Positions 30,787 to 38,826 of a DNA stretch of 64,000 nucleotides are shown in pieces. Position 1 is the stretch's first letter. The number at the start of each line of letters is the position of its first letter. Made by a program: the position numbers and the translations under genes. A model generated the notes under the pieces. That model was not told the DNA's origin. It searched no databases and saw only the letters and a list, made by a program, of their open reading frames with translations. The stretch comes from Methanoregula sp. (lineage in GTDB: Archaea; Halobacteriota; Methanomicrobia; Methanomicrobiales; Methanospirillaceae), in contig NZ_JALOCH010000014.1 in the NCBI RefSeq assembly GCF_023227875.1, positions 1 to 64,000 on the forward strand. Reading direction: 5' to 3'.

Positions 30787-30808
30787 GTACACCGTCCGAC
30801 CCCCGCAT
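30787..30808. repeat. Solo arm related to palindromic element 1
   Basis: GTACACCGTCCGACCCCCGC followed by AT is a copy of the left arm with one change (GTCC for GCCC). It lies 87 bp after element 1 and about 97 bp before the start codon at 30905. The same arrangement is seen at 59975-59994. Confidence 0.6.
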
Positions 30809-30904
30809 CACGATCAGGCCGTCACTTTCACCCTCCCCCTTCATCCCGCTTAAATCTGGGATGTATGCAATCCTTTGGATCGCAAAACAAGGGAAGTGAA
30901 GCAG

Positions 30905-31273
30905 ATGGCAGCAACACGTATCGAGACCGGCACCCCCCAGGGGGATGCACTGGGATTTTCCGAAGACCTCTTCTCGGGCTGGCTTGAGATGGAAGCGGGC
31001 AACCGGCTCATCCTCCACTACATCATATCCCGGCACAAGAACGAGGGCAACACGCAGGCGCTGATCCGGCAGTGGCTTACCGAAGGGTACGATGTCCGGG
31101 TCGTGATGCCCCGGCCCGTTATGCAGCATATCCTCAGGAAATTACAGTTCGTTTCCGGGCGGGAGCAGTTCCCGGACCAGTACGAAGATGCAGTGGAGGT
31201 CTGGCACCGGCCCGGTGTGGGGGAGCCGGAGAGCGTGCATGAACGTCAGGGAAGGTATGCCGTAACCGGGTGA
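30905..31273 (+). CDS. Hypothetical protein (122 aa)
   Basis: ATG 30905 follows AAGTGAAG as a weak ribosome site. The product is soluble and mixed alpha/beta: a helix with FSGWLEMEAGNRLILHYII, a part TQALIRQWLTEGYDVRVVM, and an acidic C-terminus rich in Arg/Glu. No signal peptide, metal motif or known domain is visible. It is a single-gene unit between the palindromic element and the convergent nucleotidyltransferase. Confidence 0.65.
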   Translation: MAATRIETGTPQGDALGFSEDLFSGWLEMEAGNRLILHYIISRHKNEGNTQALIRQWLTEGYDVRVVMPRPVMQHILRKLQFVSGREQFPDQYEDAVEVWHRPGVGEPESVHERQGRYAVTG

Positions 31274-31325
31274 GGGCGAGACACCTCTCCCTGCACGTTC
31301 TCAAGAGAGAAACATTCTTTTTCTT

Positions 31326-32249
31326 TCAGGCATCGAGCAGTGTCTTCGAGATGATGTATTCCCCGCGTGCCTCGCGGGTCGTCCCCACGATCAGCCACCG
31401 CTCGTCGCCGTGCTGCTCAGCGACCCCGCAGGCCTCGACCCTCTCTCCGGTGAGTGCCTGTCCGCTGTAGGTATGGGTAAAGGATAGTACCCTGCTGAAG
31501 GATTCGTGCTCCACCTCGTAGATCGCGGGGTTGTCGAACGCGAGCGACGCATCGGTCACCCTTGCCTCGATGGTCTGTTTCCCCAGTACCTGGCCACGGC
31601 CGGCCGGGGCGCTGCCGATCGTGTCATAGGACCGCGTGTACAGAATATCGAAGTACGTGCCCTCGATCTGGCCCCGGTTCCATTTCCGCTGCTCGTGGAG
31701 CACGAAGACATCGTACGGGATCTCGGGTTTACGTTTTTCGTACACCTTTCTCCACATCTCTTCTGAAAGTCCCTCAATCCTGCCATCACGGACACCCTGC
31801 CGGACCAGTGCCTGTGCAACAAACCAGTGCTTCCCGTACACCACCATGTCAATATCGGAGCCCTCGTTTTCGAGCCCGCAGAGGAGCGAGCCGGTACACC
31901 CGACTGTCCCTTCCGGCAGGGAGAAGAGGCTGACGAGTTTTTTCACCCGGGGGTGGGCGGCAGCAATACGACCGATATCGAGGTCCGGCTTCAGTACCTG
32001 TTTCACATCGGCTTTCGGTACCCGGTGGAGGAGGCCGGCATAGGCCGGCTTGTAACGGGCAACGTGGGCATACGCCTCCTCGAAATCGTACTTGGTGTAG
32101 CGGCGGCCTGACGGGTGGACCCGTGTCCCGTTCCCGTCCGGGACATACCGGAGCACACACCCGATCCGGTCATCATTATCATAGGTCGAGACCGCATAGA
32201 GCCAGCCGTCGTTGTCTTCAATAAAATCACGCAGGCGCAGTGGCAGCAT
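31326..32249 (-). CDS. Nucleotidyltransferase-domain protein
   Basis: The 307-residue protein contains a pol-beta-like nucleotidyltransferase core at about residues 115-140: TGSLLCGLENEGSDIDMVVYG, with the GS and DxD triad elements. N-terminal 60 residues contain GCVLRYVPDGNGTRVHPSGRRYTKYDF, which repeats in archaeal relatives, and a C-terminal OB-like part. The substrate is unknown. It forms a minus-strand group with sua5 and the ACT protein (10 and 3 bp gaps). Confidence 0.85.
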   Translation of the reverse strand: MLPLRLRDFIEDNDGWLYAVSTYDNDDRIGCVLRYVPDGNGTRVHPSGRRYTKYDFEEAYAHVARYKPAYAGLLHRVPKADVKQVLKPDLDIGRIAAAHPRVKKLVSLFSLPEGTVGCTGSLLCGLENEGSDIDMVVYGKHWFVAQALVRQGVRDGRIEGLSEEMWRKVYEKRKPEIPYDVFVLHEQRKWNRGQIEGTYFDILYTRSYDTIGSAPAGRGQVLGKQTIEARVTDASLAFDNPAIYEVEHESFSRVLSFTHTYSGQALTGERVEACGVAEQHGDERWLIVGTTREARGEYIISKTLLDA

Positions 32250-32258
32250 CAGGAGACC

Positions 32259-32831
32259 TCATAGGGTGAGCAGGAATTTTGCGACCGGATCGACACCGGC
32301 CCCGGCCCTGAGGATCTGTTTTGCCGGCAGGTCGACCACTGTGCTCGGGATTCCCGGGAGCATCCCCCCGTCAATGAGCAGCTCGCGCGGGATGGTGCAT
32401 TCCTCCGGGGTCCGGGGCTCTTTTGCCCCGTGAAGGTTGGCGCTTGTGGCCGTAATGGGTGCATCGAACTGCGTGATGAGCCTGAGTGCAAGAGGGTGGG
32501 AAGGGATCCGGATCCCGATCATCCCGGTGCCCCCGGTCAGGACCTCCGGGATACACGAACGGGCAGGAAGAATTACCGTCACGGGGCCGGGAAGGAATGT
32601 CTCAAGGAAACCCTGCATCCACGGTTCGGTACGGGCAACCGCGCCCAGCATATCGAAGTCGGAGACGGCAATCGAGATGGGCATCGCGAGCGGGCGTTTC
32701 TTTGCCTCGTAGACCTTCAGGATCGCCTCGTCGGAAAATGCGTCAGCCCCGAGGCCGTAGACCGTCTCGGTAGGATAGATGACGATGCCATCGTGCATGA
32801 GGACCGATATGGCCTTTTCGATGATATCCAT
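32259..32831 (-). CDS. Threonylcarbamoyl-AMP synthase (Sua5/YrdC family)
   Basis: The 190-residue protein is a single YrdC domain that makes threonylcarbamoyl-AMP from Thr, bicarbonate and ATP for t6A37 of tRNA. Family marks are VIYPTETVYGLGADAFSD at the N-terminus, KKRPLAMPISIAV, PGPVTVILPARS and IGIRIPSHPLALRLI. It lacks the extra Sua5 C-terminal domain. A TrmO homologue, acting on t6A, is encoded at 40.7 kb. Confidence 0.93.
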   Translation of the reverse strand: MDIIEKAISVLMHDGIVIYPTETVYGLGADAFSDEAILKVYEAKKRPLAMPISIAVSDFDMLGAVARTEPWMQGFLETFLPGPVTVILPARSCIPEVLTGGTGMIGIRIPSHPLALRLITQFDAPITATSANLHGAKEPRTPEECTIPRELLIDGGMLPGIPSTVVDLPAKQILRAGAGVDPVAKFLLTL

Positions 32832-32833
32832 GT

Positions 32834-33517
32834 TCAGAATTCCCGCCCGCGGACGCGGTTGATATCGAAGACCGCTTTGCTGCTGACGTGCATCACGGCA
32901 AAGACTCCCGCCTGGATCGGGTCGGTGACCACGAGATCGGCATGCTCCGGTACGGTGCCCGCCATCCTGAGGGCAATGACCGGGATCCCCGCGTCCCGGA
33001 CCCGGTCCACGGCCTTCGAGATATCCCCACCCATGATCGAGCCGGCAAGGACAAGGATGGCAGCGCGGGGGAGGCGGGAGACGGCATCCACGGCAAGGGC
33101 CAGGGTACGCTCCCCGACCAGCGGGATGGTGTCCACCGAGATCCGTTCGCCGCGGATGTTATGCCGGTCTGCCTCGTTCACGGCACCGAGGGCGACCTGC
33201 GCGACCTGTGCCCCGCCTCCGATGATGATCACGCGTGTCCCGAAAATATGACCGAACGGACGGTATGCCTTGACATCCTTTACGGACGGGATATCGTTTA
33301 AGTCCTTTAAAAGAAGGTCATAATCGTCCGCATCGTAACAGTCATATTCGAGATAGAGTTCAGCAAGACCACAGTTGGGGCCGGAGTCGAACACTTCCTG
33401 GTTGATCATGACCACATTCGCATCATGATTGGCAAGCACGGTAGCGATGTCCCGGAGGACTCCCCTGCGGTTCTCCGCGATGATCCGCATTGCCGAGCGT
33501 TCAGGTTCAGACTCCAT
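32834..33517 (-). CDS. ACT-domain protein (DUF5612 type)
   Basis: The 227-residue protein has an N-terminal ACT domain (residues about 9-85: MRIIAENRRGVLRDIATVLANHDANVVMI) and a C-terminal Rossmann-like or SIS-like part (IIIGGGAQVAQVALGAVNEADRH; AAILVLAGSIMGGD; GIPVIALRM). It is found throughout methanogens; the ligand is probably an amino acid, but the role is unknown. ATG 33490 (MRII) is an alternative start that removes nine residues. It starts 8 bp after the end of tRNA-Gly and may be co-transcribed with it. Confidence 0.85.
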   Translation of the reverse strand: MESEPERSAMRIIAENRRGVLRDIATVLANHDANVVMINQEVFDSGPNCGLAELYLEYDCYDADDYDLLLKDLNDIPSVKDVKAYRPFGHIFGTRVIIIGGGAQVAQVALGAVNEADRHNIRGERISVDTIPLVGERTLALAVDAVSRLPRAAILVLAGSIMGGDISKAVDRVRDAGIPVIALRMAGTVPEHADLVVTDPIQAGVFAVMHVSSKAVFDINRVRGREF

Positions 33518-33525
33518 AGGATGGA

Positions 33526-33596
33526 TGCGATAACCGGGGATCGAACCCGGGTTAGAAGCTTGGGAAGCTCCTGTCCTACCGCTAGACTATTATCGC
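33526..33596 (-). tRNA. tRNA-Gly (CCC anticodon)
   Basis: The minus strand folds into a cloverleaf: acceptor GCGATAA/TTATCGC with discriminator A, D-arm GTCTAGCGGTAGGAC, anticodon stem GGAGC/GCTTC with loop TTCCCAA (anticodon CCC), and T-arm CGGGTTCGATCCCCG. CCA is not encoded. Confidence 0.95.
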
Positions 33597-33786
33597 ACGC
33601 TGATGTTTGCGCCTCTCTAATAGTACGCGATTTTAACATAAATATATCCCGATTATCCCTCTCGTTTCGATATTTTTAAGCCAAGGGGACAAAGTACCTA
33701 TACGATAAGCCGCCTTACTATCCGGCATACCCTCCGCATAACCGCTGTCAGCGGAGATCCCAATAACATTTACAGGAAGTAACGCC

Positions 33787-34743
33787 ATGAGATTCAAAAC
33801 CCTGATACTCTCTCTCCTTATTGCGACCTGTCTCCTGGTACTGGTGTCCCCGTTCCCGGTCCAGGCGGCAACCGGTGACCCGGTTAAGGTGCTGTACCAG
33901 AACTCGTTTTCCTCCAATCCCAAATGGGTGACAAACAATCCCTCGTCGGATTACTGGGACCCCGGCCTCCAGATGTACCACTTTGCGATCGAACCGAGCA
34001 CGGGGGCCTATGCCTACACTTCGGTTTCCAACTATGATGGGGAACCGTTCACGTTTGAGTACGATCTCATCCTCAATGATATTGACGATGGGGCAACCTT
34101 CCGTCTTGGTTTTTCAGGTACAGACATGGATCCCAATACCGGCCCGAATATCCTGACGCAGTTCACGAATGCAAAATACGGCCAGATCATGTGGCTTCAC
34201 CTGGTGACGCCGAGTAACAAGATGATCGAGGTCAACAGCGAGTCCGGGGACACTCAGGCAAGCGGCGATGCTGCTTACAATGGCCCGACGGTAAAATACA
34301 GTCTTAACACGACCTACCACGTGACGGTGGACTACAGGAAGGCCCAGCGGACCCTCAGCATGAAGGTCAACGAGAAGACGACCGGGAAGGCAGTCTGGGG
34401 CTACTACGTGAACACCGCAGAAGACCTCCGCGGGATGAACCGTATCTACCTCGGTTCGATCGGCGATTACGGGAGGATGAATATCTACGCAAAGGGCTAT
34501 ATCGACAATGTCCGGCTCACGATACCCGCTGATGTTTCTGAAACCCCCACAACCTCCGCTCCTGTTACCACTACGACAGTACCTGTGGTTACAACGAAGA
34601 AAACAACGCCCCGGCCGACAACGACCGTACCGACACCCTCCCCGGAGACTACGCCCGAGTCCCCGCTCTCCGGAATGACGACCATCGCCGCGCTGGGGAT
34701 CACCGGCCTCTGTTGCGGCCTGTTCCTGAAGAGAAGGAACTGA
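33787..34743 (+). CDS. Secreted surface protein with LamG-like domain and C-terminal anchor
   Basis: The 318-residue protein has a clear signal peptide (residues 1-28, cut near VQA-AT). It then has a beta-sandwich-like part (about 35-250) with LYQNSFSSNPKWVTNNPSSDYWD, the pattern of concanavalin/laminin-G-like domains. A Thr/Pro-rich linker (about 255-295) leads to the end SPLSGMTTIAALGITGLCCG plus basic residues, a variant sorting signal of the PGF-CTERM type. It is exported and anchored at the surface, perhaps binding a carbohydrate. The promoter lies in 33597-33786. Confidence 0.88.
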   Translation: MRFKTLILSLLIATCLLVLVSPFPVQAATGDPVKVLYQNSFSSNPKWVTNNPSSDYWDPGLQMYHFAIEPSTGAYAYTSVSNYDGEPFTFEYDLILNDIDDGATFRLGFSGTDMDPNTGPNILTQFTNAKYGQIMWLHLVTPSNKMIEVNSESGDTQASGDAAYNGPTVKYSLNTTYHVTVDYRKAQRTLSMKVNEKTTGKAVWGYYVNTAEDLRGMNRIYLGSIGDYGRMNIYAKGYIDNVRLTIPADVSETPTTSAPVTTTTVPVVTTKKTTPRPTTTVPTPSPETTPESPLSGMTTIAALGITGLCCGLFLKRRN

Positions 34744-34751
34744 TATCTCCC

Positions 34752-34759
34752 TTTTTTTT
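34752..34759 (+). terminator. T-run terminator after the surface protein gene
   Basis: Eight T lie 8 bp after the TGA of the surface-protein gene. It fits an intrinsic archaeal terminator. Confidence 0.55.
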
Positions 34760-35146
34760 GAGTCCTTCGGTTTGACAGAAACAGGGAACATTTCATCCAG
34801 GTACTCCGGTTCCCCGTCACCCGGGACCTGTAAAAGAGACCCATTTTCCCCAAATGAGAGAAAAATCTCCTTTGAAAACATCAGGTATCTGGAGCAACGG
34901 GCCCCAGAATATCACGGGAAGAAAAGGGATTTTTACTATGTATGATTCCCGGAGGTGTGGCAACCTCCGGATCTCTGGAGAGAGTGTTGAATATATGCCG
35001 GCGGTCTGTGCCGGTTGCATGGGGCTTGTTCCTGCGGTGAGCAGCATCCCGGTTCCGTGTGCATAAGAGACCGGGGACGTGCATGGATGTTCATCATACT
35101 GGTGCGTGGCATGGGGGGAATGACGTGCATGACCTGGCGTGTGCTG
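34760..35146. other. Intergenic stretch with one inverted repeat
   Basis: No convincing gene is seen. CCGGAGGT (34949-34956) and ACCTCCGG (34963-34970) form an 8-bp stem with a six-base loop; no T run follows. Open frames here (for example 34854-35066) lack typical codon use. Confidence 0.4.
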
Positions 35147-35377
35147 TCATGGTACTGGTAACCGATCGGTTGCGATGGTAACGGGAAGTGCGGACTGGTC
35201 AATGATCCCTTCAGTACCTGAGATGATCTGTTCCCTGCACTCGTTTCCTGTGAAGACATCAGTCCCGCAGCAGGGGCTGCAGATCGTGTCCGGCCGGGCT
35301 GCATCTGACGGGGATACCATCAGCGCTACCGAGAACAGGACGAATGCAAGACCGATCATAATAATGCCAGTGTTCAT
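35147..35377 (-). CDS. Small exported Cys-containing protein (76 aa)
   Basis: On the minus strand GAGGG precedes ATG (35375-35377). The product starts with a signal peptide (MNTGIIMIGLAFVLFSVALM), cut near SDA-AR. The mature part has Cys in TICSPCCGTDVF and NECREQI, four in all, so disulfides or metal binding are possible. It is short, and a plus-strand frame overlaps it, so the call is tentative. No family recognised. Confidence 0.5.
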   Translation of the reverse strand: MNTGIIMIGLAFVLFSVALMVSPSDAARPDTICSPCCGTDVFTGNECREQIISGTEGIIDQSALPVTIATDRLPVP

Positions 35378-35618
35378 TTGACGATTCCCTCTTGTTGTTG
35401 ATGGGTCGGTGACACGCCGAATCTGGTCCGTGTATCACCTGATCATATTCTCTTGCAGGCCGGTTAATAAATACCCAGAATTCAACAGGTTGGTGGATGT
35501 AACTCCGGGGTTATACAAATGAACCTTTCGGGTGAACCAATGGGGAGGAAATATAAACCGTCATGCCCTTATCTTCCGGTACCAAATGGGTAAGATATAA
35601 CGGCCCCGGTTGAGCCCT

Positions 35619-36404
35619 ATGGATCCTGCTGATAAGTCTCCCACGATTATTGTTCACGATGAGTCCGACTCATTAGAGGAACTGTCGGATTACCTGGACG
35701 TGCTCTCGAGCAGCGCACGGCTCAGGATATTAAAATTTCTCGAGAAGAAACCCCGTGACGCACGGGCGATCTCAAAGGAGATCGAGACGAGTTATGAAAA
35801 TACTAAAAAGCATCTCGACAAACTCCTGAGTATCGGCGTTATCAAGAAAGAAGCAGGCCTCGGCGCCCCCACCTCCAAGGGGATCCATCCTGTCTGGGAA
35901 TATTCGCTTGTGCCGGGGGGCCTCGAAGTGATCATAAGGAACCTCGGGCTCTTCTCCAATACGCGGGTGCAGGTTGTCGGGAGCGAGATCTCGAAGCGTC
36001 TTGACGAAGTGAAAGGCACCCTCTCAAAGGAAGTGCTGGGCAATGTTCCCGCAACGATCGTGCTGGGCGGCCCGGATGACGGCAAGGTATTCTTCCTTAA
36101 GCATGACACGGTGTCTGTTGGCCGCAACGACCCGGAGCACCCCGGATCGTTTAAGCCTGATGCCGATATCGTGCTGTCCGATGGATACACTGCGGTGACC
36201 CGGGTCTCGCGACCGCACGGGAAATTTGTCCGTGACAAAGAGATCTGGTATATCGAGGATGCCGGGAGTACCGGTGGCACACAGCTGAACAACCACAAAC
36301 TTGAGAAGAATGTCCGGGCCGCATTGCATGACGGGGACTTACTCGAACTCGCGAAAGGCATATCCGGTGTGAAACTGCTGATGATCCTTCCCGGGAGCAC
36401 CTGA
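35619..36404 (+). CDS. ArsR-like HTH regulator with FHA domain
   Basis: The 261-residue protein has an N-terminal winged helix (residues about 20-100: LDVLSSSARLRILKFLEKKPRDARAI, then YENTKKHLDKLLSIGVIKKE). A C-terminal FHA domain at about 150-255 includes DTVSVGRNDPEHPGSF, VSRPHGKFV and DAGSTGGTQLNN, the GR, SxxH and NG-like positions that read phospho-Thr. It would bind DNA and a phosphorylated partner. The next gene, 85 bp on, encodes a Ser/Thr kinase, a natural source of the phospho-signal. The start is ATG 35619; an in-frame TTG 35610 is less likely. Confidence 0.9.
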   Translation: MDPADKSPTIIVHDESDSLEELSDYLDVLSSSARLRILKFLEKKPRDARAISKEIETSYENTKKHLDKLLSIGVIKKEAGLGAPTSKGIHPVWEYSLVPGGLEVIIRNLGLFSNTRVQVVGSEISKRLDEVKGTLSKEVLGNVPATIVLGGPDDGKVFFLKHDTVSVGRNDPEHPGSFKPDADIVLSDGYTAVTRVSRPHGKFVRDKEIWYIEDAGSTGGTQLNNHKLEKNVRAALHDGDLLELAKGISGVKLLMILPGST

Positions 36405-36489
36405 AACGTACCGGCCCATCTTAATAAAAAAGGAACATACGCATATTAATACCCGGATTCATTACCGGATAGTATAGGCCCGATAGAAA

Positions 36490-38601
36490 ATGCCCCGACG
36501 ATATTCCATGATCCCACCAGACCGCAGCGCATGCGTACTTGTCATTGTTATGCTGGCATGTACTCTTCTCTGCCTGCCTGTCGCAGCCGCGGACCATGTT
36601 GTCGGACCTGCCGGTGCCGAGTTCTCAACCCTCAAGGATGCGGTTGACTGGTCGATCGGGGGCGACACGATCCGGGTGGAGAGCGGGACATACCCGGAGA
36701 GTATCAGACTCGACAAGAAACTGTACCTGATCGGCGTGGATACCGGTGGAGGGGCACCGGTGATCACACCCTCCAAGAGCGGAAATGTAGTGGAGATCCT
36801 CGCGGATGGTTGTACGGTCCAGGGGTTCACCATCCAGAACAGCGCAACGGGGAGCGGGATCCGGGTCACCTCCAACAGCAATTCCCTGCGGCATAACACC
36901 ATCACGAACAATGCGGAAGGGATCACCCTGGTGTCGGCGGATAAAAATACCCTCCTCGACAACGCGATCGAGGGGAACAACCACGCAGGTATTGCACTTG
37001 AATCGGCAAGCGGTAACCAGATCGATGAGAACACCATCCAGGAAAATGCGATCGGAATCACGCTGGATGAAAACTCGCGTTCCAACACCATCTCCCGCAA
37101 CCTGTTTTCCAATACGCAGAACGTGATCTCCCGGAGTCCCAGTTCCACGTGGAGCACCGCGTTCACCTACGTATATACCTATCTTGGAAAGGCCGGACAG
37201 AGCCGCATGGGCAATTACTGGAACGATTACCGGGGCCAGGACCAGAACGGCGACGGGATAGGCGACACGGCATACCCGACCAGAGTCAATGCCGGGATGA
37301 GCAGTGGCGGCACCGATCCCTATAGTGGCGATGCCTATCCCCTGATGGACCCCCTTGAGTACTACACCGGTATGAGCACGGTCACATCTCTAGGTACCGG
37401 AGAACCGGCCGGTGTGCAGACACCTCCCCCGGCAGCCCCCGTAAAACCGTCCGTTACGGCAAGCCCGGTCCCGACCCGGACTGCACAGGCAGTGACCACA
37501 ACACCTCCCGCCCCTGCCACCCCGGGTTTGCAGGACATCCCCTTCATGGCCATCGTCCTCATTCTCGTTGGCCTGGTGCTTGCTGGTATCGGCGGGTATC
37601 TTTTTGTCTCGCGAAAAGATGAGGGGCCTGTCATCTCCTCCCCGGTGCCCGCGGTCACTCATGCAGCATCCGTCCTTAAGACCGCGGTCGAGCGGACCTG
37701 GGCGCTCGTCACGACGCCGGCGTCCAAGACGGTGCTGGGATCGGCAGAAGAGACGGTCGCCGCTCCCTCCCCGAGCGCAACCGACCAGAAGAATTACTTC
37801 CCCCGTGAACTCGAGAACAAGTACACTGAGATCATGTTTGTCGGGAGGGGCGGTATCGCGTGGGTCTTCTCCGCCATCCGAAAGACGGACGGTGTGAAGG
37901 TCGCAGTCAAGATCCCGATCAGTTTCGATGAGATAACCGGCAAATGCTTCCTCAACGAGATCGCCGCGTGGGAGACCCTGCGCCATCCTAACATTGTCGA
38001 AGTGTCGGCGGTCAACATCCTGCCGGTCCCCTACGTGGAGATGGAGTTTGTGCCGAACTCGCTCGAAGCGCTCCAAAAACCCATGCCGGTCTGGAAGGCG
38101 GTCCACCTCATTACCGGTGTGACGGATGGTCTCCGGTATGCCCACGAGCACGGGTTCATCCACCGGGACATCAAACCCCACAACATCCTCCTGACCAACG
38201 ATGTGGTACCAAAGATCACTGACTGGGGGATGAGCAAGGTCCTTGCCGCTGACGTGAAGAAGTCGAGCGTAGCCGGTTTCTCTCTGTCCTATGCCGCGCC
38301 GGAGCAGGTCTCCCCTTCCGAGTTCGGGAGGACGGACGAGCGGACTGATCTCTACCAGCTCGGCGTGGTCTTTTACGAACTGGTCACCGGTTCGATCCCC
38401 TTCGGAGGCGAGAGCATCGTCGAGGTTGGAAATGCGATCCTCCGGGAACAGCCCATTCTCCCTTCGGAATATAACCCGGATGCAGAAGCGGTGGAGAAGA
38501 TCATCATGAAATGCCTGGAGAAAGACCCGGCAGATCGTTACCAGTCAGCAGCCGAACTCCTCGATGCCCTGCATGGATACCTTGATGAGGACGACGAATG
38601 A
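36490..38601 (+). CDS. Receptor-like Ser/Thr protein kinase with NosD-type beta-helix ectodomain
   Basis: The 703-residue protein begins with a signal peptide (to about residue 36). It continues with an extracellular parallel beta-helix (about 40-300; repeats such as GITLVSADKNTLLDNAIEGN), a Thr/Pro linker (about 310-345), and one membrane helix (about 350-375). The cytoplasmic part is a Hanks-type kinase (about 440-700): Gly loop GRGGIAWVF, VAVKI lysine, HRDIKPHNILL catalytic loop, DWG in place of DFG, and YAAPEQ. It is thus a receptor kinase in which the ectodomain may sense carbohydrate or envelope state. The FHA regulator upstream is a probable target. Confidence 0.93.
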   Translation: MPRRYSMIPPDRSACVLVIVMLACTLLCLPVAAADHVVGPAGAEFSTLKDAVDWSIGGDTIRVESGTYPESIRLDKKLYLIGVDTGGGAPVITPSKSGNVVEILADGCTVQGFTIQNSATGSGIRVTSNSNSLRHNTITNNAEGITLVSADKNTLLDNAIEGNNHAGIALESASGNQIDENTIQENAIGITLDENSRSNTISRNLFSNTQNVISRSPSSTWSTAFTYVYTYLGKAGQSRMGNYWNDYRGQDQNGDGIGDTAYPTRVNAGMSSGGTDPYSGDAYPLMDPLEYYTGMSTVTSLGTGEPAGVQTPPPAAPVKPSVTASPVPTRTAQAVTTTPPAPATPGLQDIPFMAIVLILVGLVLAGIGGYLFVSRKDEGPVISSPVPAVTHAASVLKTAVERTWALVTTPASKTVLGSAEETVAAPSPSATDQKNYFPRELENKYTEIMFVGRGGIAWVFSAIRKTDGVKVAVKIPISFDEITGKCFLNEIAAWETLRHPNIVEVSAVNILPVPYVEMEFVPNSLEALQKPMPVWKAVHLITGVTDGLRYAHEHGFIHRDIKPHNILLTNDVVPKITDWGMSKVLAADVKKSSVAGFSLSYAAPEQVSPSEFGRTDERTDLYQLGVVFYELVTGSIPFGGESIVEVGNAILREQPILPSEYNPDAEAVEKIIMKCLEKDPADRYQSAAELLDALHGYLDEDDE

Positions 38602-38625
38602 TCGCATCCAGGAGACCGTGAAACC

Positions 38626-38817
38626 ATGACCCCCGTGGAGAAGACTTTCGAACCCGCGACCTGCCGGCACTGTGACGGCGAGGGTTGCCTGTACTGCAAC
38701 AAGACCGGCACCGTTCTCGTCATAGCCCCAAAAAGCCTCTGCCACCATTGCGATGGCGTGGGCTGCATCTACTGTGGGTTCACCGGCTGGACGGGTCCGA
38801 AATCAAAATGCGATTAG
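38626..38817 (+). CDS. Small DnaJ-type zinc-finger protein (63 aa)
   Basis: The product is two CxxCxGxGCxYCxxTG repeats (CRHCDGEGCLYCNKTG and CHHCDGVGCIYCGFTG), the pattern of the DnaJ Cys-rich domain, here forming one zinc pair. There is no J domain. It starts 25 bp after the kinase stop and may be co-transcribed. Such mini zinc fingers may assist folding or bind the kinase product; no role is known. Confidence 0.8.
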   Translation: MTPVEKTFEPATCRHCDGEGCLYCNKTGTVLVIAPKSLCHHCDGVGCIYCGFTGWTGPKSKCD

Positions 38818-38826
38818 CCGGTCCCG

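Noticed and set aside
34854..35066. 70-codon plus-strand frame
   Set aside because: No ribosome site, no domain, atypical composition.
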